This document shows, piece after piece, positions 54,836 through 62,022 of a stretch of 64,000 nucleotides of DNA. Both the position numbers and the translations under genes were made by a program. The notes under the pieces were generated by a model. That model made no database searches. It was not told the origin of the DNA and saw nothing but the letters and a program-made list of their open reading frames with translations. Each line of letters opens with the position of its first letter. Positions within the stretch are counted from its first letter, which is position 1. This DNA comes from Microbispora sp. H11081. Lineage in GTDB: Bacteria; Actinomycetota; Actinomycetes; Streptosporangiales; Streptosporangiaceae. The DNA lies in the NCBI RefSeq assembly GCF_012999535.1, contig NZ_JABBWV010000001.1, positions 372,001 through 436,000 on the forward strand, read 5' to 3'.

Positions 54836-55521
54836 ACCCGATGTCCGGCACCCGGCCGCGCCGGCCGCGCCGGCCGAGCCGCCGCTACGCGTACGCCGAC
54901 CGCGCGGCCGAGATCTACCTCGACTCGTTCGCGATGATCCGGCGTGAGGCCGATCTGTCCATGGTGCCGGCCAACGCCGAGAAGCTGGCAGTCCGGATGA
55001 TCCACGGCAGCGGCCAGGTCGACCTGACCGACGACCTCGTCGTCGACCCGCGTCTGGTGCCCGCCGCCCGCGCCGCGCTGGAGGCGGGAGCGCCGATCCT
55101 CTGCGACGCCACCATGGTCGTGCGGGGCGTGACCCGCAGCCGTCTGCCCGCCGGCAACGAGGTGATCTGCACTCTCGGCGATCCGCGGGTGCCCGGCCTC
55201 GCCGAGGAGTGGGGGACCACGCGCACCGCCGCGGCCGTCTCTTTGTGGGAGCCGCGCCTGGAGGGCGCCGTGGTCGCGATCGGCAACGCTCCGACCGCCC
55301 TGTTCCATCTCCTGGAGATGCTGGCCGACGGGGCGCCACGCCCGGCCGCGGTCGTGGGCTGCCCGGTCGGCTTCGTCGGCGCCGCCGAGTCGAAGCAGGC
55401 GTTGCGGGATTTCGCGTCGGACCACGGGATCGACATCCCGTTCGTCACCGTGCGGGGCCGTCGTGGCGGTTCTGCGATGACGTCGTCCGCGCTCAACGCC
55501 ATCGCCCAGGAGGCGGAATGA
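54832..55521 (+). CDS. cobH: Precorrin-8X methylmutase
   Basis: A 229-residue enzyme that moves the C11 methyl to C12 to form hydrogenobyrinic acid. The catalytic His is in LAVRMIHGSGQVDLTDDL, with CDATMVVRGVTRSRLPAG and VVGCPVGFVGAAESKQAL as further signatures. An Arg/Pro-rich N-terminal extension of about 15 residues precedes the conserved YAYADRAAEIY. It overlaps cobG and cobIJ by four bases each. Confidence 0.95.
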   Translation: MNPMSGTRPRRPRRPSRRYAYADRAAEIYLDSFAMIRREADLSMVPANAEKLAVRMIHGSGQVDLTDDLVVDPRLVPAARAALEAGAPILCDATMVVRGVTRSRLPAGNEVICTLGDPRVPGLAEEWGTTRTAAAVSLWEPRLEGAVVAIGNAPTALFHLLEMLADGAPRPAAVVGCPVGFVGAAESKQALRDFASDHGIDIPFVTVRGRRGGSAMTSSALNAIAQEAE

Positions 55522-57038
55522 GCACCGTGACGGCCCCGGGCAGTTTCGCCGGGGTGGGCGTCGGCCCAGGAGATCCCGAACTGCTCACCCTCAAGGCCGC
55601 ACGGCTGATCGGGCGGGCCGACGTGATCGCCTACCACTCGGCCCGCGGCAGGAGGTCCAACGCACGGAGGATCGCCGCCGATCTGTTCCCCGCCGGAGTG
55701 GTCGAGGAGCGGTTGGTCTACCCGGTGACCACGGGCGCCACCGACCACCCCGGCGGTTACACCGGAGTGCTGGCGGAGTTCTACGAGGAGTCCGCGGCAC
55801 GACTCGCCGCGCACCTCGACGAGGGAAGGAACGTGGTTCTGCTCGCGGAGGGCGACCCGCTGTTCTACGGGTCGTACATGTACATGCACGACCGTCTCTC
55901 GGAGAGATATCCGACCGAGATCGTGCCGGGGGTGCCCGCGTTCCTCGCCGCGACGGCCATGACCGCGAGCCCGTTGGTGCGCCAGACCGACGTGCTGACC
56001 ATCCTGCCCGGCACCCTGCCCGAGCCCGAACTCGCCCGCCGTCTCGCCGACACGGACGGCGCGATCATCATGAAACTGGGCCGCACCTTCCCCGCCGTAC
56101 GCCGTGCCCTGGCCGCGGCCGGTCGCCTCGACCACGCGCTCTACGTCGAGCGGGCCTCCATGCCCGAGCAGCGGTGGCAGCCGGTGGCCGACGTGGACGA
56201 GACGAAGGTGCCGTACTTCTCGCTGATCGTCGTCACCGGGGACAGCCTCAACGGCCGGCGCTCCCGGGACGCCGCCGAGCCGGCCGAGGCCCGGGCACCC
56301 TCCGCCGGAGCGGCCGAACTGCTCGTCGTCGGGCTCGGTCCAGGTCCCGGCGGCTGGCTCACCCCCGAGGCCGCCGCCGCGCTCGCCGAGGTCGGCCACG
56401 TGGTCGGCTATGGCCCGTACGTCAACCGGGTGCCGCAGCGTCCCGGCCTGACCCGGCACGCGTCGGGCAACACCGTCGAGGTGGACCGGGCCAGGTTCGC
56501 CCTCGAACTCGCGCGACGCGGCGAGAAGGTCGCGGTGGTCTCCGGCGGCGACGCCGGGATCTTCGGGATGGCGGCCGCGGTCTTCGAGGCGGCCGAGGAC
56601 CCGGCCTTCGCCGAGGTATCCGTGCGTGTCCTGCCCGGCGTCAGCGCGGTCCAGGCGGTGGCGGCCCGCGCCGGAGCTCCGATCGGCGCCGACTTCGCGG
56701 TGCTGAGCCTGTCGGACCGGCTCAAGCCGTGGGAGGTCATCGAGCGGAGACTGCGCGCCGTCGCCGAGGCCGACCTGGTCCTAGCGGTCTACAACCCGGC
56801 CTCGCGCAGCCGGACCGGGCAGGTCGCGACCGCTCGTGACGTGCTGTTGCGGCATCGGAGCCCTGACACCGTCGTCGTGGTCGGGCGTGACGTGGGCCGC
56901 GCCGGGGAGTCGTTGACCGTGACCACGCTCGGTGAGCTGGACCCTGCGGCCATCGACATGAAGTGCCTGCTGATCGTGGGCGCCTCGTCGACCCGCGTCT
57001 CCTCCACCGGAGTCTGGACCCCGAGGTACGTCAGGTGA
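55518..57038 (+). CDS. cobIJ: CobI-CobJ fusion: precorrin-2 C20- and precorrin-3B C17-methyltransferase
   Basis: A 506-residue fusion of two SAM-dependent corrin methyltransferases. CobI spans about 1-255 (GVGVGPGDPELLTLKAARLI; VVLLAEGDPLFYGSYMYMHD). CobJ spans about 270-506 (LLVVGLGPGPGGWLTPEAAA; VAVVSGGDAGIFGMAAAVFE). CobI adds the C20 methyl before, and CobJ the C17 methyl with ring contraction after, the CobG step. The fusion is known in actinobacteria. Overlaps on both sides indicate tight translational coupling. Confidence 0.95.
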   Translation: MSTVTAPGSFAGVGVGPGDPELLTLKAARLIGRADVIAYHSARGRRSNARRIAADLFPAGVVEERLVYPVTTGATDHPGGYTGVLAEFYEESAARLAAHLDEGRNVVLLAEGDPLFYGSYMYMHDRLSERYPTEIVPGVPAFLAATAMTASPLVRQTDVLTILPGTLPEPELARRLADTDGAIIMKLGRTFPAVRRALAAAGRLDHALYVERASMPEQRWQPVADVDETKVPYFSLIVVTGDSLNGRRSRDAAEPAEARAPSAGAAELLVVGLGPGPGGWLTPEAAAALAEVGHVVGYGPYVNRVPQRPGLTRHASGNTVEVDRARFALELARRGEKVAVVSGGDAGIFGMAAAVFEAAEDPAFAEVSVRVLPGVSAVQAVAARAGAPIGADFAVLSLSDRLKPWEVIERRLRAVAEADLVLAVYNPASRSRTGQVATARDVLLRHRSPDTVVVVGRDVGRAGESLTVTTLGELDPAAIDMKCLLIVGASSTRVSSTGVWTPRYVR

Positions 57039-57805
57039 CCGTCCACTTCGTCGGCGCCGGGCCGGGCGCGGCCGACCTGCTGACTGTACGAGCCGCGCGG
57101 CTGCTCGCCGAGGCCGACGTCGTCCTCTTCCCCGGCACCTATCTCGACCCCGGCGTGCTGGCGCACTGCGGCCCGGACGCGGTGCTCGTGGACACCCAGG
57201 ACCTGAACCTGGACGAGATCACCTCTGTCCTCGTGGACGGGGCGAGGGCGGGCCGGCGGGTCGTGAGGCTGACGTCGGGCGACCCGTCGCTGTATTCGGC
57301 GCTGCACGAGCAGACCCGCCGCCTGGACGCGGCGGGGGTCGCCTGGCAGGTCACGCCCGGCGTTCCCGCGTACGCCGCGGCCGCCGCGCGGGTGGGCCAC
57401 GAGCTGACGGTGCCGCTCGTCGCCCAGTCGGTGGTGCTGACCCGGACCCGCGCCCGCTCCACCCCGATGGGGCAGGGCGAGTCGTTGACCGGCTTCGCCG
57501 CGACCGGGGCGACCCTCGTGCTTCACCTCGCGGTCACTCGGACCCGCGAGCTGATGGCGGAACTGGAGCCGGTGGTCGGCGCCGACTGCCCGGTGGTCGT
57601 CGTGTACCGCGCCAGCCAGCCGGAGGAGCTGGTGCTGCGCGGGACGGTCGGCATGGTGGCGGACCTGGTCGAGGAGGCCGGGCTCCGGCAGGCGGCGGTG
57701 ATCATGGTCGGACGGGCGCTCGCCGGCGCGGACCGGCGAGGGGGAGGGGAGTCCCACCTCTACAGCGCGGGAAGAGACCGGCCGGCGAAGCACAGGAACA
57801 CGTGA
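57035..57805 (+). CDS. cobM: Precorrin-4 C11-methyltransferase
   Basis: A 256-residue tetrapyrrole methylase. It starts VTVHFVGAGPGAADLLTVRA and has RVVRLTSGDPSLYSALHEQT and a QVTPGVPAYAAAAARVGHEL segment typical of CobM/CbiF. The GTG overlaps the cobIJ stop. It ends the first operon, converging with cobL after 14 bases. Confidence 0.94.
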   Translation: MTVHFVGAGPGAADLLTVRAARLLAEADVVLFPGTYLDPGVLAHCGPDAVLVDTQDLNLDEITSVLVDGARAGRRVVRLTSGDPSLYSALHEQTRRLDAAGVAWQVTPGVPAYAAAAARVGHELTVPLVAQSVVLTRTRARSTPMGQGESLTGFAATGATLVLHLAVTRTRELMAELEPVVGADCPVVVVYRASQPEELVLRGTVGMVADLVEEAGLRQAAVIMVGRALAGADRRGGGESHLYSAGRDRPAKHRNT

Positions 57806-57819
57806 CAGGGCCTTCGGTC

Positions 57820-59055
57820 TCAGAGGCCGAGACTCCACTGGGTCACGGTGCGCGCAGGCGTCCACCCGGTGAAGGCCCCCACGGGGCGGGCGGTCTCCAC
57901 CGCGATCCGGGTCAGCTCCCCGCCGTGGGTGCGGAACGCGTCCGCGAGCACCTGCTCGGTCTCCAGGGTGACGCCGTGCGCCACCAGCCGCCCGCCCGGC
58001 CGCAGGGCCGAGAGGCAGGCGTCGAGCACGCCGGGCCTGCTCGCCCCGCCCCCGACGAAGACCGCGTCGGGCGCGTCGAGGTCCGCGAGCGCTCCGGGCG
58101 CCCGCCCCTCGACGACGCGGAGGTCCGGCACGCCCAGCCGTACGGCGTTGCGTGCGATCCGGGCGGCGCGCGCCGGGTCGGCCTCGACGGCCGTCGTACG
58201 GCACGCGGGGTGCGCCCGAAGCCATTCGATGCCGACGGATCCCGCTCCCGCCCCGACGTCCCACAGGTGCTGGCCGGGCGCGGGGCGGAGACGGGCCAGC
58301 GCCGAGGCGCGCAGGTCGCGTCTGGTGAGCTGGCCGTCGTTCTCGAAGACGTCGTCGGGCAGGCCCGCGACCCAGGACGAGGTCCAGCCGGTGCTCGTCG
58401 CCGGGATCTCGACGGCCAGCACGTGCAGGGCGGGGACCTCGTCAGATGGCGTGTCCGCCCACTCGCGGGCCGTCCGGGTCACGCGGGACTCGCCCGGGCT
58501 CCCCAGGTCGCCCAGCAGCGTGATGGCCGCGTCCGGGTTGCCGGTCTCCACCAGCAGTCCGGCGACGATCGCCGGTGTCTCGGGACCGGAGGTCAGCAGG
58601 AGCAGCCGCCGCCCGGGGGCGACCTCGCGCAGCAGCCGGGCCTCGTGGCGGCCCACCAGGGTCACCACCACCGACTCCTCGGCGGACCAGCCCATGCGCG
58701 CCCTGGCCAGAGCGGGCGAGGAGACCGCCGGGAGGATGCGTACGCCGTCGGCGCCCAGGATCCGGACCAGGGTCGTGCCGACACCCGACAGCAGCGGGTC
58801 GCCGGAAGCCAGGGCCACGACGCGGCGCCCGCGCACCTCGTCCAGCATCGCCGGCAGTCCCTCGGCCAGCGGCGAAGGCCACGGGAGACGCGTCTGACCG
58901 GCCACTTCGGGGACGGCCGCCAGGTGGCGACGGCCTCCGAGCAGCACCTCCGCGTCGCGGACAAGCGCGGCGGCGGTCTCGTCGAGACGCCCGTCCGCGC
59001 CGACGCCGATGACGGTCAGCCGGGGCCGATGGAGAGGGCCTGTCGAGTCGGGCAC
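57820..59055 (-). CDS. cobL: CobL (CbiE-CbiT) precorrin-6Y methyltransferase/decarboxylase
   Basis: A 411-residue bifunctional enzyme that methylates C5 and C15 and decarboxylates the C12 acetate. The CbiE-like tetrapyrrole methylase is N-terminal (TVIGVGADGRLDETAAALVR; VVALASGDPLLSGVGTTLVR), and the CbiT-like SAM methyltransferase lies from about 225 (HLWDVGAGAGSVGIEWLRAH). The GTG at 59055 directly precedes the conserved part. No ribosome site is present, but a TAGCCT box lies eight bases upstream, so the message may be leaderless. It is opposite to the rest of the cluster, with its promoter beside the third riboswitch. Confidence 0.92.
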   Translation of the reverse strand: MPDSTGPLHRPRLTVIGVGADGRLDETAAALVRDAEVLLGGRRHLAAVPEVAGQTRLPWPSPLAEGLPAMLDEVRGRRVVALASGDPLLSGVGTTLVRILGADGVRILPAVSSPALARARMGWSAEESVVVTLVGRHEARLLREVAPGRRLLLLTSGPETPAIVAGLLVETGNPDAAITLLGDLGSPGESRVTRTAREWADTPSDEVPALHVLAVEIPATSTGWTSSWVAGLPDDVFENDGQLTRRDLRASALARLRPAPGQHLWDVGAGAGSVGIEWLRAHPACRTTAVEADPARAARIARNAVRLGVPDLRVVEGRAPGALADLDAPDAVFVGGGASRPGVLDACLSALRPGGRLVAHGVTLETEQVLADAFRTHGGELTRIAVETARPVGAFTGWTPARTVTQWSLGL

Positions 59056-59107
59056 GTCAAGGGAGGCTACCGTGGTGGTCAACGCGAGGTGCCCCCGCGC
59101 CCAGCCA

Positions 59108-59240
59108 TCGGAAACGGTGGGGAAGGTCAACGGGGAGAATCTGGGAAGCCGGTGAGATTCCGGCACAGGCCCGCTGCGGTGTGTCGAGCACTCCTCGTGA
59201 GCGACTCGACAAGTCCGAAGACCGGCCTCGCGTCGCCACT
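59108..59240 (+). promoter_or_regulatory. Cobalamin riboswitch upstream of the chelatase gene
   Basis: Core: GGGAAGCCGGTGAGATTCCG (59143-59162), GCCCGCTGCGGTGT, and AAGTCCGAAGACCGGCCT (59211-59228). It ends about 35 bases before the start of the ChlI-ChlD gene and should control that gene with cobO and cobB-cobC. Confidence 0.92.
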
Positions 59241-59271
59241 GACGTATGGCCTACGAGCGGGAGCCTCACAC

Positions 59272-61365
59272 GTGCCTACGAAATACCCCTTTTCTGCCAT
59301 TGTCGGCTGCGAGTACGACCCCACGACGGTCTCCGGCCTCGGCGACATGGGCCTCGCCCTCGTGCTCACGGCGATCAGTCCGGAAATCGGCGGCGTCCTC
59401 GTCCGCGGGGAGAAGGGGACCGCGAAATCGACCACCGTCCGCGGCCTCGCCGACGTCCTCCCGTGGATCGAGGTGTACGACGGCGACCGCTTCTCCGCCG
59501 ACCCGCACGATCCGGCCGAGCCGTCGCCGGACGGCCCTTTCGGCTCCGGCGCCCGGGTGATCGGCAGGCCGGTGCGGCTTGTCGAGTTGCCCGTCGGAGC
59601 GACCGAGGACAGGGTGCTCGGGTCGCTGCATCTGGAGAAGGCGCTCACCACGGGAGCCGTCGAGTTCGAGCCGGGGCTCCTGGCCCGTGCGCACCGCGGA
59701 GTCCTCTACGTGGACGAGGTCAACCTGCTCCACGATCACCTGGTGGATCTCCTGCTGGACGCCGCCGCGACCGGCCGGGTCACCGTCGAGCGCGACGGGG
59801 TGTCGCTGAGCCACGCGGCCCGCTTCGTACTGATCGGCACGATGAATCCCGAGGAGGGGGAGCTCCGCCCCCAGTTGCTCGACAGGTTCGGTCTGACCGT
59901 CGAGGCGGCCGCCCCGCGCGACCCGGGGCAGCGCGTCGAGATCATGCGCAGGCGCCTCGCGTACGACCGCGATCCCGCGGCCTTCGCGGCCCGCTACGTC
60001 GGCCGCCAGGAGGACCTGACCCGCCGGATCGCCGACGCCCGCGCCCGGCTCGACGGCGTCATTCTGGGCGACGCCGCGATGTTCAAGATCGCCGAGGTCT
60101 GCGCGGCGTTCGAGGTGGACGGCCTGCGCGCCGACATCGTCACGGCCCGCACGGCCGTCGCGCACGCCGCCTGGGCGGGCCGCCGCCATGTGACCCGGGG
60201 CGACATCCGGGCGGCGGCCCTGCTGGCTCTGCCGCACCGCCGCCGCCGGAACCCGTTCGACGCCCCCGGGATCGACGAGGACCTGCTCGACCGGGTGCTC
60301 GGCGACGACGAACTGCCGGAACCCCCAGAGCCCCCGGAGCCCACGGAGCCGCGGGGCGGTGACGCACCCGGAGAGGAGCAGGCCGAGCACCGGACGGAGG
60401 CGCCCGGCGACCAGTCCGGCGACCAGCCCGCCGGCACGCCCCCCGAGACGGATTCCGAATCGGCGCGGGAACCCGAGCCGGCCGACCAGGACGCCCCCCG
60501 ACGGCCCGCGCCGCCCGCTCCCAAAGCCCCGGGCGGCGAGACCACCGACCGGGCCCGTACGGCGTACCGCCCCCGGCTCCTCACCGTCGACGGCGTCGGC
60601 CAGGGCAGGCCCGGCCGTCGCAGCCGGGCCCTGGGCTCCAGCGGACGCAGGGTCGGCAGCGGCACGGGCACCGGCTCGCTCCACCTGGTCGAGACGCTGC
60701 GGGCCGCCGCGGGCCGCCACGCCGTCCAGGGCACGGCCGCCGTCGGCGACAGGACCGGCCGGCGTGTCGTGCTGCTCCCCGCCGACCTGCGCGTCGCCGT
60801 GCGGGAGGGCCGGGAGGCCAACCTGCTGCTCTTCTGCGTGGACGCCTCGGGGTCGATGGCGGCACGCCGCCGCATGGTCCAGGTGAAGACCGCGATCCTC
60901 TCCCTGCTCACCGACGCCTACCGCCGCCGCGACAAGGTCGCGCTGATCAGCTTTCGCGGTGCCTGCGCCGACCTCACCCTGCCGCCGACCGGGTCGGTCG
61001 AGGTGGCCGCCGCCCTCCTCGACGAACTGCCCGCCGGAGGACGCACGCCGCTGGCCGAGGCCCTCGTGGAGGCCCGGCGGGTATTGACCCGGGAACGGCT
61101 GCGCGACCCGCGCACGCGTCCGCTGCTGGTCCTCGTCACGGACGGCCGCGCCACCTCCGGAGCCGACGCGGTGGCCCGCTCGCGGCGGGCCGCCGACGGC
61201 CTCGCCGCCCTCGGGGTGCCGGGCGTCGTCGTCGACTGCGAGGACGGCCCGCTCAAGCTGGGGCTCGCCGAGGTTCTGGCCGGTCACCTGCGCGCGGAAC
61301 ACGTGCCGATGGCCCGGGTCAGCGCCGACGGGCTCGTGGACGTCGTCACCCGCCGGGTCGCCTGA
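59272..61365 (+). CDS. ChlI-ChlD-type chelatase subunit (CobN-associated cobaltochelatase AAA/VWA protein)
   Basis: A 697-residue fusion. An N-terminal AAA+ ATPase has Walker A GEKGTAKSTTVRG, Walker B GVLYVDEVNLLHDHL and RFVLIGTMNPEEGELRP. It is followed by an acidic/Pro-rich linker (about 345-445) and a C-terminal von Willebrand A domain with MIDAS motif CVDASGSMAARRR. Such ChlI-ChlD fusions replace CobS/CobT and work with CobN to insert cobalt into hydrogenobyrinic acid diamide. cobN is not in the window. GTG 59272 follows GGGAG. cobO follows after 42 bases. Confidence 0.92.
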   Translation: MPTKYPFSAIVGCEYDPTTVSGLGDMGLALVLTAISPEIGGVLVRGEKGTAKSTTVRGLADVLPWIEVYDGDRFSADPHDPAEPSPDGPFGSGARVIGRPVRLVELPVGATEDRVLGSLHLEKALTTGAVEFEPGLLARAHRGVLYVDEVNLLHDHLVDLLLDAAATGRVTVERDGVSLSHAARFVLIGTMNPEEGELRPQLLDRFGLTVEAAAPRDPGQRVEIMRRRLAYDRDPAAFAARYVGRQEDLTRRIADARARLDGVILGDAAMFKIAEVCAAFEVDGLRADIVTARTAVAHAAWAGRRHVTRGDIRAAALLALPHRRRRNPFDAPGIDEDLLDRVLGDDELPEPPEPPEPTEPRGGDAPGEEQAEHRTEAPGDQSGDQPAGTPPETDSESAREPEPADQDAPRRPAPPAPKAPGGETTDRARTAYRPRLLTVDGVGQGRPGRRSRALGSSGRRVGSGTGTGSLHLVETLRAAAGRHAVQGTAAVGDRTGRRVVLLPADLRVAVREGREANLLLFCVDASGSMAARRRMVQVKTAILSLLTDAYRRRDKVALISFRGACADLTLPPTGSVEVAAALLDELPAGGRTPLAEALVEARRVLTRERLRDPRTRPLLVLVTDGRATSGADAVARSRRAADGLAALGVPGVVVDCEDGPLKLGLAEVLAGHLRAEHVPMARVSADGLVDVVTRRVA

Positions 61366-61407
61366 TGGGCCCGCTCGAATCCCCGCGTACGAAGAGGAGA
61401 CCCGCTG

Positions 61408-62022
61408 ATGCCCCAGGGGCAGCCGCTCACCGTGCCCGACGACGGTCTCACCACCCGGCAACGCCGCAACAGGCCGCTGCTGATGGTGCACACCGGGGAT
61501 GGAAAAGGGAAGTCCACCGCGGCCTTCGGGCTCGCCCTGCGCGGGTGGAACCAGGGGTGGAACATCGGGGTCTTCCAGTTCGTGAAGTCCGCCAAGTGGA
61601 GCGTCGGTGAGCAGACCGTGCTCGAACGCCTCGGAAAGCTGCACGACGCGACGGGCGAGGGCGGGCCGGTCGAATGGCACAAGATGGGCTCCGGCTGGTC
61701 GTGGGCCAAGAAACAGGGCGACGACGATGACCACGCCCTGGCCGCCGCCGAAGGATGGCAGGAGATCAAGCGCCGTCTCGCCGCCGAGGCCCACGACCTG
61801 TACGTGCTCGACGAGTTCACCTACCCGATCGTGTGGGGATGGGTCGACCTCGACGACGTCGTCACCACGCTGCGCGGCCGCCCCGGCCGCCAGCATGTCG
61901 TCATCACGGGCCGCCGGGCGGCGCCCGAACTGCTGGAGGCCGCCGACCTCGTCACCGAGATGACCAAGGTGAAACACCCCATGGACGCGGGGCAGAAGGG
62001 GCAGAGGGGCATCGAATGGTGA
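61408..62022 (+). CDS. cobO: Cob(I)yrinic acid a,c-diamide adenosyltransferase
   Basis: A 204-residue BtuR/CobO enzyme that transfers 5'-deoxyadenosyl from ATP to cobalt. P-loop MVHTGDGKGKSTAAFGLALR; further signatures QFVKSAKWSVGE, YVLDEFTYPIVWGWVD and VVITGRRAAPELLEAADLVT. It overlaps the following cobB-cobC start by four bases (GTGA). Confidence 0.96.
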   Translation: MPQGQPLTVPDDGLTTRQRRNRPLLMVHTGDGKGKSTAAFGLALRGWNQGWNIGVFQFVKSAKWSVGEQTVLERLGKLHDATGEGGPVEWHKMGSGWSWAKKQGDDDDHALAAAEGWQEIKRRLAAEAHDLYVLDEFTYPIVWGWVDLDDVVTTLRGRPGRQHVVITGRRAAPELLEAADLVTEMTKVKHPMDAGQKGQRGIEW

